64,000 bases of DNA, from contig NZ_AP023257.1 in NCBI RefSeq assembly GCF_016756595.1, positions 1,814,001 through 1,878,000 of the forward strand, in the 5' to 3' direction. This stretch comes from Mesorhizobium sp. L-2-11 (GTDB lineage: Bacteria; Pseudomonadota; Alphaproteobacteria; Rhizobiales; Rhizobiaceae). Below the pieces are notes generated by a model. It saw only the letters and a program-made list of their open reading frames with translations, was not told where the DNA came from and did not search any database. Below, in pieces: positions 43,815 through 52,948 of the stretch. How positions within the stretch are numbered: the first letter of the stretch is position 1; each line of letters starts with the position of its first letter. The translations under genes were made by a program, and so were the position numbers.

Positions 43815-44996
43815 TCACTTGTAGGGGTCTGCGGCGTCCCGCAAGCCGTCGCCAAGGAAGTTGAACGCCAAGATGACGAGAATGACGGGAAGCATCGGCA
43901 AAAGCAGCCATGGATAGAACGCGATGACGCTGACGCTGCGCGCCTCGGTGAGCAGGATGCCCCAGCTGGTTATCGGCGCCCTCAGGCCGAGCCCGAGGAA
44001 GCTCAGCGCCGTCTCGCCCAGGATCATGCCGGGTATGGAGATCGTCGCCGTCGCGATCAGGTGCGACATGAAACCGGGAATGAGATGCCGCCCGATGATG
44101 CGGCTGCTTCTGGCGCCCATCAATTGCGCGGCCAGAACATAATCCTCCTCGCGCAAGGCTAGAAGCTTTGAACGCACGGCACGCGCCAGTCCGGTCCAGT
44201 CGAGCAGCCCGAGGATGATGGTGATGCCGAAATAGATCAGGATCGGACTCCAGGTTATCGGCATGATCGCCGCCAGAGCCAGCCATAGCGGGATGCTGGG
44301 GATCGATTGCAGAACTTCGATAATCCGTTGAACGATCAGGTCGAAGATACCGCCGTGATAGCCGGCCAGTCCGCCGATGATAATGCCGAGCAGGAAGCTG
44401 AAGCTGATGCCGACGAGGCCGATTGTCAGTGAAATGCGTGCGCCATAGATGATGCGCGAGAGCACATCGCGCCCCAGCCTGTCGGTGCCGGCCAGAAAGA
44501 GCTGGCCGTTTTCGGCAGGGCAGACAAAATGCCTGTCACCTTCGATCAGGCCCCAGAACCGGTAACTGTCGCCCTTGCAGAAGAAACGGATTCGCTGAAC
44601 ATCATCCTGATTCTCGATGTAGTTCCGCTTGAGGGTGTCCATATCCAGCGTCATCTGGCGGCCATAGACGAACGGCCCGACGAACTGGCCGTTGTGGAAC
44701 AGGTGCACCCGCTGCGGCGGCGAATAGATGTAGTCCATGTTGCGCGTGTGCAGATTGTAGGGCGCCAGGAACTCGCAGATCAGAATCGCGAAATAAAGCG
44801 CCGCCAGGAATATGCCTGAAATAACGGCAACCCGGTGCTCCCGGAATTTCCACCACATCAGCCGCAACTGCGACGCCTGAAAGACCTTCGACTGCTCCGG
44901 CGTCATCGCCTCGACCGACTGCAGGTCAAAGGGTGCGGTGGAAACGTAGTGTTGCAGCGGAGCACCCGGAGCGGGCAGCGGCGAATGCGTGCTCAT
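43815..44996 (-). CDS. ABC peptide/nickel-type importer permease (DppC/OppC-like)
   Basis: 393 residues, longer than usual because a ~120-residue loop follows the first span (FRILICEFLAPYN-like helix then YSPPQRVHLFHNGQFVGPFV and IRFFCKGDSYRFWGLIEGDR). The BPD_transp_1 core shows the EAA-like motif (ALREEDYVLAAQLMGARSSR) and DRLGRDVLSRIIYGARISL. It pairs with the next permease and an ATPase fusion to import oligopeptides or similar solutes. Its start overlaps the stop of the upstream permease gene (ATGA at 44993-44996). The large insertion with several aromatic residues may contact the substrate-binding protein. Confidence 0.92.
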   Translation of the reverse strand: MSTHSPLPAPGAPLQHYVSTAPFDLQSVEAMTPEQSKVFQASQLRLMWWKFREHRVAVISGIFLAALYFAILICEFLAPYNLHTRNMDYIYSPPQRVHLFHNGQFVGPFVYGRQMTLDMDTLKRNYIENQDDVQRIRFFCKGDSYRFWGLIEGDRHFVCPAENGQLFLAGTDRLGRDVLSRIIYGARISLTIGLVGISFSFLLGIIIGGLAGYHGGIFDLIVQRIIEVLQSIPSIPLWLALAAIMPITWSPILIYFGITIILGLLDWTGLARAVRSKLLALREEDYVLAAQLMGARSSRIIGRHLIPGFMSHLIATATISIPGMILGETALSFLGLGLRAPITSWGILLTEARSVSVIAFYPWLLLPMLPVILVILAFNFLGDGLRDAADPYK

Positions 44997-45991
44997 TTGG
45001 TGCTGCCGCCCTGCAAACGAATTCGTGGATCAAGCAGCGCCAGCGCCAGGTCGGAAATCAGGACACCGATGACCGTCAGGAAGGCGAGGAACATCAGGAA
45101 GGAGCCTGCCAGATACATGTCCTGGCTTTGCAGCGCCTTGATCAGCATCGGCCCGGTCGTTTCCAAAGATAGCACGATCGCCGTGATTTCGGCGCCGGAG
45201 ATGATGGCCGGCAGGATAGAGCCGATATCGGAAATGAAGAAATTGAGCGCCATGCGCAGCGGATATTTGACCAGCGCCTTGAACGGATGAAGTCCTTTGG
45301 CGCGCGCGGTCACGACATATTGCTTGTGTAGTTCGTCGAGAAGATTGGCGCGCAGCCGCCGGATCATGCTTGCCGTGCCCCCGGTGCCGATGATCAAGAC
45401 CGGAATCCAGAGATGGGCGAGGATCGATTTCGCCTTGGCCCAGCTCATCGGCTCGCCGAGATATTGCTGGTCCATGAGATGGCCGATGGATGTGCCGAAC
45501 CAGATGTTGGCGAAATACATCAGGATCAGCGCCAGCATGAAGTTCGGAATGGCAAGGCCGAGAAGACCGAAGAAAGTCAGGCCGTAGTCGCCCCAGCTGT
45601 ATTGATGCGTGGCGGAGTACATGCCGATCGGAAAGGCGATGAGCCAGGTGAAGATGATCGTGACAAAGGAAACCAGCACCGTCAGCCACATTCGGTCCCC
45701 GACGACGTCGCGAACCGGCAGCTCATATTCGAAGGAATAGCCGAAATCGCCGCGCAGCATCCCGCCGACCCAGTAGAAGTAGCGAATGACCGGTGGCTGG
45801 TCGAAACCATAGTCCTTGCGCATCATCTCGATGCGATCGGAATCCACCGCTTCGCCCTGAGCCCGAAGCTCGGCAACATAGCTGTCGAAATAGTCGCCTG
45901 GGGGAAGTTCGATGATCGTGAACACCAGTGCCGATATCACCAGCAGCGTTGGAACCATCACGGCGATGCGCCAGACAAGATATCGAAGCAC
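44993..45991 (-). CDS. ABC peptide/nickel-type importer permease (DppB/OppB-like)
   Basis: 332 residues with the usual N-terminal span (MLRYLVWRIAVMVPTLLVIS), a periplasmic loop with the family's ELPPGDYFDSYVAELRAQGE, four further spans and the motif ELHKQYVVTARAKGLHPFKA that docks with the ATPase. It forms a heterodimer with the permease that overlaps its stop by four bases. Only 2 bp separate it from the substrate-binding protein gene upstream, so these are cotranscribed. The substrate cannot be read; the general class is oligopeptides. Confidence 0.94.
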   Translation of the reverse strand: MLRYLVWRIAVMVPTLLVISALVFTIIELPPGDYFDSYVAELRAQGEAVDSDRIEMMRKDYGFDQPPVIRYFYWVGGMLRGDFGYSFEYELPVRDVVGDRMWLTVLVSFVTIIFTWLIAFPIGMYSATHQYSWGDYGLTFFGLLGLAIPNFMLALILMYFANIWFGTSIGHLMDQQYLGEPMSWAKAKSILAHLWIPVLIIGTGGTASMIRRLRANLLDELHKQYVVTARAKGLHPFKALVKYPLRMALNFFISDIGSILPAIISGAEITAIVLSLETTGPMLIKALQSQDMYLAGSFLMFLAFLTVIGVLISDLALALLDPRIRLQGGSTK

Positions 45992-45993
45992 GC

Positions 45994-47892
45994 TCAGGAC
46001 TCTCCAAGCCAGAATGTATCCGGCATGTAGACACCGAAATAGGCAGTCGGGTCGTAGCCGTAGAGCGCCTTGTCAGGCAGATTGCGCAGCCGCGAGGACA
46101 CCAGAATCGGCTGATGCGTTCCGTTCACGGTGCCGATCGAAAACACCTGGTCGGTGTAGATCGACAGCATTGAATTCCAGATTTCGGCGCGCTCCGAGGC
46201 TTCGGTCGATGCCTTCCAGCGATTGAGTAAAGCCATCAACTCGATGACAGGCGGAAGATCGGGCGCCTCACCGACCTTGCCATGAGACAAGTAGTGAGCA
46301 CCCCAGAGCGGCCATTGCAGCTGGTCATCGATGGTGGGGGCCAATTGGTACGGGTTCATGTCGGCGGTCGGCACGCCATTGTCGATGCCCGACCACATCG
46401 ACATCATGATCTGGCCGCCAAGCGCGCGGCTGCGGAAGATATCGCGCTGCGAAGTCCGGATGAACAGGGCGATCCCGATCTTGCGCCAGTGATCGGTGAT
46501 GAGTTCGAGCGCGTCGGTTTCCAGTGTGCTTTCGCCGGCCGTTTCCACTATGATCTGCGCAGGGCGTCCATCGGGAAGTATCCGCAGGCCGTCATCGTCA
46601 CGCGTCTGAAGCCCGGCCTCGTCGAGCAGCGCATTGGCCTGGTCGGGATCATGGGCGACCCAGGCTTTGGCGAATTCCGGCCGGTAGAGCGGGCTCTCCG
46701 GCAGGATCGTATCGGCACTTTCCTGCGCCAGTCCGTAGAACACGGCCAAATTGATCTCGCGCCTGTCTACAGCGAGCGAAAGGGCGCGGCGCACGCGCAC
46801 GTCACGCAGAAGGCCACGCCACACCTTGTCGGCACAATTCAGATTGGGCAGCAGCGCCAGCCGCGAACCCTGTGTGCGTTTCCAGAGATGCATCTTCACC
46901 GGGTAGCGCTTCTCTGCGTCCTTCAGGAAAGAGTAATCGCTGAAGTCAATTCCCATGGATTGCAGGTCGCTCTCTCCCGCACCGGTCTTGGCGGAGATAA
47001 TCGCCGGCGAGCTGACATTCATCACGATCCGGTCAACATAGGGCAATTGCCGGCCATTCTCGTCTATTCGATGAAAGAACGGGTTGCGCTCGAAGACGAA
47101 TTGCTCGGCCGGCGGCTTGGTCCGGTTTCGCCAGGGATCGAGCGTCGGCAGTTCCGGGTTCTCCGGGCGATACTGCCGCGACATGCGGATATGCAGGAGC
47201 GTCCATTTCTTGGCCCGGTTCTCCTTCATTAGGCCGGCGAGCCGGAATGGGTCCTGGTATTTCTTGTGGAACTGCTTGAGATAGGCGGCCGGCAGAACAA
47301 GCGGTAATGGCGAAGCAGCAGCGAGCTTGGGCAGGAAGTCGGGATTGGGCGCATCCCAACTATAGCGGACCGTCAACGGATCGACGATCTCGAAGCGTGG
47401 CGGCTTGCCATCCGCCAGCAGGGCCGGGGCAAGCCCGCCTTGCGAAAGCTCATCGTTCAGCCAGACATCTTCCCAGCAATAGCGAAAATCCTCCGGCGTC
47501 AGCAGGCTGCCGTCAGACCATTTATGTCCTTCCCGAATCTTGAAAGTGAAGACGCGATCATCCGCTACGTCGAAACTTTCGAGAATGTCGGGTTGCAAGT
47601 TAAGCTTTTCGTCATAGCCGACTAGGCGAGCATACCCGTAGATCGTCATCATCCGGATATCTTTCTGGCTGCCGATGATCGTGCGCAGCGTGCCGCCATA
47701 CTGGCCGGGCTGCCGGCCCATCGCGGCGAGGTTCAACGCGCGCGGGCTCTTGGGCAAGCGTTCGGCGAGCGCTGGCAGCGCCTTGGCTTTCAGCTGCGGC
47801 TGAAGAAATTCCGGCTCCAGATCGCCGGCGCGCAACGTGCCCGGAAAAAATGCCGAAGCCATGAGTCCAAGGACGGTGCGCCGGCTGATCAA
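45994..47892 (-). CDS. Extracellular solute-binding protein, family 5 (peptide ABC importer), Tat-type signal
   Basis: 632 residues. Start TTG 47892, overlapping the ATPase stop as TTGA, gives [20 protein letters not shown], a twin-arginine signal (SRRTVLGL) followed by a hydrophobic run and a cleavable Ala site. The body matches SBP_bac_5 (YGGTLRTIIGSQKDIRMMTI, FKIREGHKWSDGSLLTPEDF, VRRALSLAVDRREINLAVFY). It would capture peptides or similar ligands in the periplasm and deliver them to the two permeases. The later ATG (MASAFFPGT) would leave only a stub signal, so TTG is preferred. An unusual order has the ATPase gene first in the operon. Confidence 0.9.
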   Translation of the reverse strand: MISRRTVLGLMASAFFPGTLRAGDLEPEFLQPQLKAKALPALAERLPKSPRALNLAAMGRQPGQYGGTLRTIIGSQKDIRMMTIYGYARLVGYDEKLNLQPDILESFDVADDRVFTFKIREGHKWSDGSLLTPEDFRYCWEDVWLNDELSQGGLAPALLADGKPPRFEIVDPLTVRYSWDAPNPDFLPKLAAASPLPLVLPAAYLKQFHKKYQDPFRLAGLMKENRAKKWTLLHIRMSRQYRPENPELPTLDPWRNRTKPPAEQFVFERNPFFHRIDENGRQLPYVDRIVMNVSSPAIISAKTGAGESDLQSMGIDFSDYSFLKDAEKRYPVKMHLWKRTQGSRLALLPNLNCADKVWRGLLRDVRVRRALSLAVDRREINLAVFYGLAQESADTILPESPLYRPEFAKAWVAHDPDQANALLDEAGLQTRDDDGLRILPDGRPAQIIVETAGESTLETDALELITDHWRKIGIALFIRTSQRDIFRSRALGGQIMMSMWSGIDNGVPTADMNPYQLAPTIDDQLQWPLWGAHYLSHGKVGEAPDLPPVIELMALLNRWKASTEASERAEIWNSMLSIYTDQVFSIGTVNGTHQPILVSSRLRNLPDKALYGYDPTAYFGVYMPDTFWLGES

Positions 47893-49784
47893 TGGCGTAA
47901 CTCGCTGACATTGGCCGTACGCCGGGCCAGCACGAGGTGGCCGCCGCCAAGGTCGAGCGACGACAGCGTATCCTTGTCGCTCTCGTCGCGGAACTGCGGT
48001 CCCCATGCGCTGGTGTCGGAAGCGCCGCCGAGCTTCAGCGTCTCGAAGTCCATCGGCCTGTCGAGATCGGGGAAAGGTACTGCGGCGACCAGTGAGCGCG
48101 TGTAGGGGTGGACCGGTTTCCTAAGCAGAATTTCGCGTGGCGCGAGCTCGACGATACGCCCGCCGCACATCACCGCGATGCGGTCTGCCATGTAGTCCAC
48201 CACCGCCAGATTGTGCGATATGAACAGGTAGGTCAGGCCCAGTTCCTTCTGCAGGTCCTTCAGAAGGTTCAGGATCTGCGCCTGGACAGAGACATCGAGT
48301 GCCGAAACCGGCTCGTCGCAGATCAGGAGTTCAGGCCCCAGCGCCAACGCGCGCGCGATGCCGATACGCTGACGCTGCCCGCCGGAGAAACTGTGCGGAT
48401 AACGCTTTATGAAGCGCGGATCGAGCCCGATTGCCTCCATCAGGCTCTTGACCGTGGCGAGGCGGGACGCGGCATCGCCTCGTTGATGGATTTCCAGCGG
48501 CTCGCTCAAGATGTTTTCCACCGTCATGCGAGGTGAAAGTGACGAAACCGGATCCTGGAAGACCATCTGGATTTTCGCGCGCAGCATGCGCAGGGCGTCT
48601 CCCTCGGCTTCCAAGACGTCGATCGGACCATCGCGGCCGTTGAAGATCAGAGAGCCGCCGTTAGGGGTGACAGCCCGCATGAGGATCTTGCTGACGGTGG
48701 TTTTGCCGGAGCCGCTTTCGCCGACAAGACCCAGGCACTCACCCCGTCTGATATCGAAGCTCACGCCGTCCACGGCGCGAACAGAGGTTTGATGATCTCC
48801 GCCGAACCATCCCGACTTGCGGATGGTGAAGGTCTTTGTCAGATCCCTGACCGACAGCAGGACGTCGTCCGGCCCCTTCGATGCCGGCGCCGTCTGCTTG
48901 CCGAGCAGGTTCCCGACATTCACCGGCACCTCGCGGAGCGCCTTTAGCCTTTCGCCAGGCTTCAGGTCGAAATGCGGAACGGCTGCCATCAGGCCCTTCA
49001 GGTAGGGGTGGCCCGGCCGGCGGAATATCGCCTCGACAGGTCCCGCTTCCATGATCTCGCCATGGTACATGACCACCACCTCGTCGGCGACATTGGCGAC
49101 CACGCCAAGGTCGTGCGTGATCAGCAGCATCGCCATGTTCAGCTTGGCCTGAAGCCCGCGCAGCAACTGCAGGATTTGCGCCTGGATGGTGACGTCCAAC
49201 GCCGTTGTCGGCTCGTCGGCGATCAACAGGGCGGGCCGGCAGATAAGCGCCATGGCGATCATGGCGCGTTGACGCAGTCCTCCCGAAAGTTCAAAGGGAT
49301 ACATGTCATAGGCGCGCTTGGGGTCGGGAAAGCCGACAAGGTCGAGCATTTCCACGGCCCGCGCCTTGCGCTCCACCCGAGCCATGGGTGTATGAATCTG
49401 CAGGGATTCGCTGACCTGATTGCCGACCGTGTGCAGCGGCGACAGTGATGTCATCGGCTCCTGAAAGATCTTGCCGATGCGGCTGCCTCTCAACGCCCGG
49501 ATTTCGGGTCCGTCACGCGGCATCTGCAGGATATCCTGCGTCGTGCCGGGCTTCTCAGGATCGGAAAACAGGATACGGCCGCGAACATGGGCTGTGTTCG
49601 GCAAAATGCCCATCACTGCCTGGCTGAGAACCGATTTTCCGGAACCGGACTCGCCCACAAGCGCAGTAACCTTGCCGGGCAAGACGCGAAGATTTGCACG
49701 TCTGACGGCATGCAACGGTCCCCCGATAATGGCAAAAGAGATGCCAACGTCCTCGATCCGCAGCAGATCAACACCCGAATTCAT
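47889..49784 (-). CDS. Fused dual-domain peptide ABC importer ATPase (DppDF-like)
   Basis: 631 residues with two complete nucleotide-binding domains. First: Walker [18 protein letters not shown], signature [17 protein letters not shown], Walker [17 protein letters not shown]. Second: [50 protein letters not shown]. The C-terminal tails after each contain the oligopeptide-binding-protein-type extension ([19 protein letters not shown] and [19 protein letters not shown]). Both sites look active. Start ATG 49784 is downstream of a long spurious extension and gives a proper domain start. It drives import through the permeases at 43815-45991 and opens a four-gene operon. Confidence 0.94.
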   Translation of the reverse strand: MNSGVDLLRIEDVGISFAIIGGPLHAVRRANLRVLPGKVTALVGESGSGKSVLSQAVMGILPNTAHVRGRILFSDPEKPGTTQDILQMPRDGPEIRALRGSRIGKIFQEPMTSLSPLHTVGNQVSESLQIHTPMARVERKARAVEMLDLVGFPDPKRAYDMYPFELSGGLRQRAMIAMALICRPALLIADEPTTALDVTIQAQILQLLRGLQAKLNMAMLLITHDLGVVANVADEVVVMYHGEIMEAGPVEAIFRRPGHPYLKGLMAAVPHFDLKPGERLKALREVPVNVGNLLGKQTAPASKGPDDVLLSVRDLTKTFTIRKSGWFGGDHQTSVRAVDGVSFDIRRGECLGLVGESGSGKTTVSKILMRAVTPNGGSLIFNGRDGPIDVLEAEGDALRMLRAKIQMVFQDPVSSLSPRMTVENILSEPLEIHQRGDAASRLATVKSLMEAIGLDPRFIKRYPHSFSGGQRQRIGIARALALGPELLICDEPVSALDVSVQAQILNLLKDLQKELGLTYLFISHNLAVVDYMADRIAVMCGGRIVELAPREILLRKPVHPYTRSLVAAVPFPDLDRPMDFETLKLGGASDTSAWGPQFRDESDKDTLSSLDLGGGHLVLARRTANVSELRH

Positions 49785-49947
49785 TCTCACACCAGCCCCA
49801 CTCTGGCAGCCTGCCGGGCGGCAGGCCCACAAAGCGAGACTAACGCATTGGCAGCGCAGAGCAACTTGGATTCGAATCGGTCGCCAGTTCCCTGGCGGAA
49901 CCGGCGACCGGACTGCATACCAAGGCGTTCGGATCAGATCGTGGTGG

Positions 49948-51288
49948 CTACTGGAGCTTCCTCGGGTCGCCCGCCGACAGCCGCGCTGCATCGCGATGAA
50001 GCAACATGACCTGCTCGGCATCGGATATTCGGTCGTAAATCGGCTCCAGCGCACCGTCTTCATCGAGTGCGAGAGCACCCGACAGATCGGGTGAAAGCAC
50101 CGTCAGCTTCTGCTTGATGCCCGCCAGTTCCTCGTTGCCGAGCGTCAGCCAGCTGCAGGCGCCGCAATAGCTGGCGAACTCTTTGCTGGCGAGAACGCTG
50201 TGCGGAAATTTCTTGGTCAGGGTCTGGAGGCGCTGGACCTCGTTTACAGCCGAGCCGAAGACAGAGAATGTGAGCCGGTCGGTAAGCCCGACATTGCCGA
50301 ACATCACATTGCCGACATGCAGGCCGATGCCAAAGTTTATGTCGGGCAATCCCTGCTCCTTTCTGCGCAGATTGAGATCCCTCATGCGTGCGGTGGCCTT
50401 GTGCGCTGCCGCAAGAGCAGCCTGGCAGGCGATCTCGGACTGCGAGCGGTGCCTTTCGCAAGGGTAGACGGCAATGAAGCCATCGCCCAGGAAACTCATG
50501 ATCTGCCCGCCATTGCGATTGAAAGGTGCAGCGATGGCATCGAAAAACTGGTTCAGCGTATCGATGTAGATTTCGCGGCCGGAAGTTTCGGCAAGTCTTG
50601 TCGACCCGCGCATATCGGCCATGACCAGTGCGGCCCGGATTGTGTCGCCCTCTCCGCGCTTGATCTGGCCATCCAGCACGCGCCTGCCGGCGTCGCCGCC
50701 GAGATATGTGGTCATCATATTGTCGGCCAGCTTGGTGAGCACCGCCATCTTGGTTGCGATAGCGAGATGGTTCTGAATGCGCAGCAGCGCCGAAATCATG
50801 CTGTCGCTGAAGCCTGAAGCACTGTCGGTGGACCAGGACCCCATCATGCCCTGACTGGTGTTGCCGTTGAAGGGATGGACGAAAGCCATGTAATCTGTCA
50901 CGCCCATAAGCCTGAGGTCATCGAAAACAGGAAATTCCGACGGCATCGAGGGGTCGAGCCGGCGGCGCAGATGGTCGAGCTTGTTGCTGAGCAGATGGTA
51001 GTATGGACTGGTCAGGAATCTGTCAGAATGAACGCCGTCCTGTTTGCGGAAGCCTTCCACTTCCATGCCCTGGCCGCGAAGCCAGGTGAAGCCAAGCGCG
51101 TCATAAAGCGGATGAAGCATCGAAAAGCTCAAATGCACCCGCTTCAGCGGCAGGCCGGCAGCAGCCAGCCGTTCACAAAAGCCCCTTACCAATGTTTCCA
51201 GAGCGTCGCCCGCCAGCGCCGATTGGGTTAGCCAATCGGCAACCTTGTCCATGAGAATGGTGGAAATTTCTGCTTGCGCTGTGCTCAT
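49948..51288 (-). CDS. Class III adenylate/guanylate cyclase with N-terminal regulatory domain
   Basis: 446 residues. The first ~200 form a regulatory domain of the type seen before many rhizobial cyclases (RLAAAGLPLKRVHLSFSMLH, PLYDALGFTWLRGQG). The cyclase domain has both metal Asp (ALVMADMRGSTRLAETSGR; IMSFLGDGFIAVYP) and LTFSVFGSAVNEVQRLQTL near the substrate pocket. It should make a cyclic nucleotide. It ends 163 bp upstream of the ABC importer operon on the same strand, so it may be cotranscribed or share control with it; no ribosome site or promoter decides this. Stop near 49948. Cytoplasmic; signal unknown. Confidence 0.9.
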   Translation of the reverse strand: MSTAQAEISTILMDKVADWLTQSALAGDALETLVRGFCERLAAAGLPLKRVHLSFSMLHPLYDALGFTWLRGQGMEVEGFRKQDGVHSDRFLTSPYYHLLSNKLDHLRRRLDPSMPSEFPVFDDLRLMGVTDYMAFVHPFNGNTSQGMMGSWSTDSASGFSDSMISALLRIQNHLAIATKMAVLTKLADNMMTTYLGGDAGRRVLDGQIKRGEGDTIRAALVMADMRGSTRLAETSGREIYIDTLNQFFDAIAAPFNRNGGQIMSFLGDGFIAVYPCERHRSQSEIACQAALAAAHKATARMRDLNLRRKEQGLPDINFGIGLHVGNVMFGNVGLTDRLTFSVFGSAVNEVQRLQTLTKKFPHSVLASKEFASYCGACSWLTLGNEELAGIKQKLTVLSPDLSGALALDEDGALEPIYDRISDAEQVMLLHRDAARLSAGDPRKLQ

Positions 51289-51493
51289 GCTACCTTGAGA
51301 CCCGTCTAAGACGAGCCATTCTCCTTTGATCCGCTACAAAACGGTCCGCTAACGACCCAAGAGATAAGACCCTCGAAGTCAATGAAGCCGGATTCGGGCA
51401 AAAGCCGGCGAAGGGGCATTATGTGGCGAGGCTGCCGGCGGAGTGCAATCACGATCCTGACATAAGGCAAAAAATTCGCCGGCTCAGACGCCG

Positions 51494-52855
51494 TCAGGCC
51501 TTCACCACCGTCTCTCGGGCTAGCCCGAGGCGGCCAAAAACATTGCGTGTGTCGACGATCAGAAGGGCGTGATCAGCGATCGCCTGATAGTCGATCGCGT
51601 CGTGGTCGGTTGCAACGACGACAGCATCGAAATCCTTCAATGCCGCCTCGGTCAATTCGACCGAGCGCCGCCCCTTGATCGCCATATGCTCCCGAGTGGT
51701 CGGGATCTCGGTAACATGCGGATCGTGGAATTCCGCCTTGCCGCCCCATTCCTCGATGAGTTCAATGAGCCGCAATGAGGGGCTTTCGCGGATGTCGGGC
51801 ACATTCTTCTTATAGGCGAGCCCGATGATGAGTATGCGCGAGCGGCTGAGCGCCTTGCCGCAGCGCCGGTCCAGCGCCTTCGCCAGCTCATCGACAACAT
51901 GACGCGGCATGGAAGTGTTGATCTCTGCCGCCAGCTCGATGAAGCGGGTCGGCATTTCGTATTCGCGCGCCTTCCACGTCAGGTAGAAGGGATCGATCGG
52001 AACGCAGTGCCCGCCAAGTCCGGGGCCAGGATAAAAAGGCATGTAGCCGAAGGGCTTGCTCTTTGCCGCCTCGATCACCTCCCAGATGTCGATGCCCATC
52101 GCACCGAGCACGACCTTCAACTCGTTGACCAGGGCTATGTTGACCGAGCGGAAGATGTTTTCCGTCAGCTTGACCGCCTCGGCGGTCGCCGTGCTGGAAA
52201 CCGGAACGACGGTCTTGACCACGCCCTGGTAGAAAGCCTGCACGAGTGTCGCCGCTTCGATGCCGTCGCCTGCCACGACCTTGGGGATCGTCGCGACTTC
52301 AAAGCTGCGGTTGCCGGGATCCTCGCGTTCGGGCGAGAAGCCGAGGAAGAAGTCTATCTTCGACTGCAAGCCGGTTTGTTCCAGTATGGGCTTGATCACG
52401 TCGTCGGTGGTGCCGGGATAGGTGGTCGATTCCAGCACGATCAGCTGGCCGAGACGCAGATGCTTCGCGACGGTGCCTGCCGTGTTCCTGACAAAGGAGA
52501 GGTCCGGCTCACGGTTTTTCGTCAGCGGTGTCGGAACGCAGATGATGATGACATCGCAGACGGCCAGTTCGGCAAAATCCGCGGTGCCGCGGAACCGTCC
52601 GCTCGCCACCTGGCCGGCAAGGGCTGTCGACGTCACTGCCTCAATATAGGACTGGCCGTTGTTCAGGCTCTGGACCTTCTGGGCTTCGATGTCGAAGCCG
52701 GAAACCGGGAAGCCGGCGCGTGCGATGGCAACCGCCAGCGGCAACCCGACATAGCCCAGTCCGATCACGCCGACTTGCGCGGCGCGCGTCGAAATCCGGT
52801 TAAGAAGACAGTCATATGTCGATCGTGAGGCGTCCAAAAATCTGCTTTCCGTCAA
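51494..52855 (-). CDS. UDP-sugar 6-dehydrogenase (UDP-GlcNAc/UDP-glucose dehydrogenase, WbpA/TviB type)
   Basis: 453 residues. The NAD-binding Rossmann domain opens VGVIGLGYVGLPLAVAIARA, a central domain follows, and the catalytic Cys284 sits in GLGGHCVPIDPFYLTWKA. The C-terminal domain (GLAYKKNVPDIRESPSLRLI) is typical. It oxidises C6 of a UDP-hexose to the uronic acid, using two NAD+. The overall form (with TESTTYPGTTDDVI-like VLESTTYPGTTDDVIKPILE) points to UDP-GlcNAc or UDP-GalNAc rather than UDP-glucose, but this split is not certain by eye. It supplies a precursor to the glycan genes downstream, is transcribed alone and starts 93 bp from the DUF3095 stop. Confidence 0.9.
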   Translation of the reverse strand: MTESRFLDASRSTYDCLLNRISTRAAQVGVIGLGYVGLPLAVAIARAGFPVSGFDIEAQKVQSLNNGQSYIEAVTSTALAGQVASGRFRGTADFAELAVCDVIIICVPTPLTKNREPDLSFVRNTAGTVAKHLRLGQLIVLESTTYPGTTDDVIKPILEQTGLQSKIDFFLGFSPEREDPGNRSFEVATIPKVVAGDGIEAATLVQAFYQGVVKTVVPVSSTATAEAVKLTENIFRSVNIALVNELKVVLGAMGIDIWEVIEAAKSKPFGYMPFYPGPGLGGHCVPIDPFYLTWKAREYEMPTRFIELAAEINTSMPRHVVDELAKALDRRCGKALSRSRILIIGLAYKKNVPDIRESPSLRLIELIEEWGGKAEFHDPHVTEIPTTREHMAIKGRRSVELTEAALKDFDAVVVATDHDAIDYQAIADHALLIVDTRNVFGRLGLARETVVKA

Positions 52856-52948
52856 TTCGGACTGGCCGTCCGCGCCCGATGGCGAGGCTCACCTGGTTCG
52901 CCAAGAACCCGAGGCATATTGCGGAAAATCGATTTCCGCAAGCTGTCG

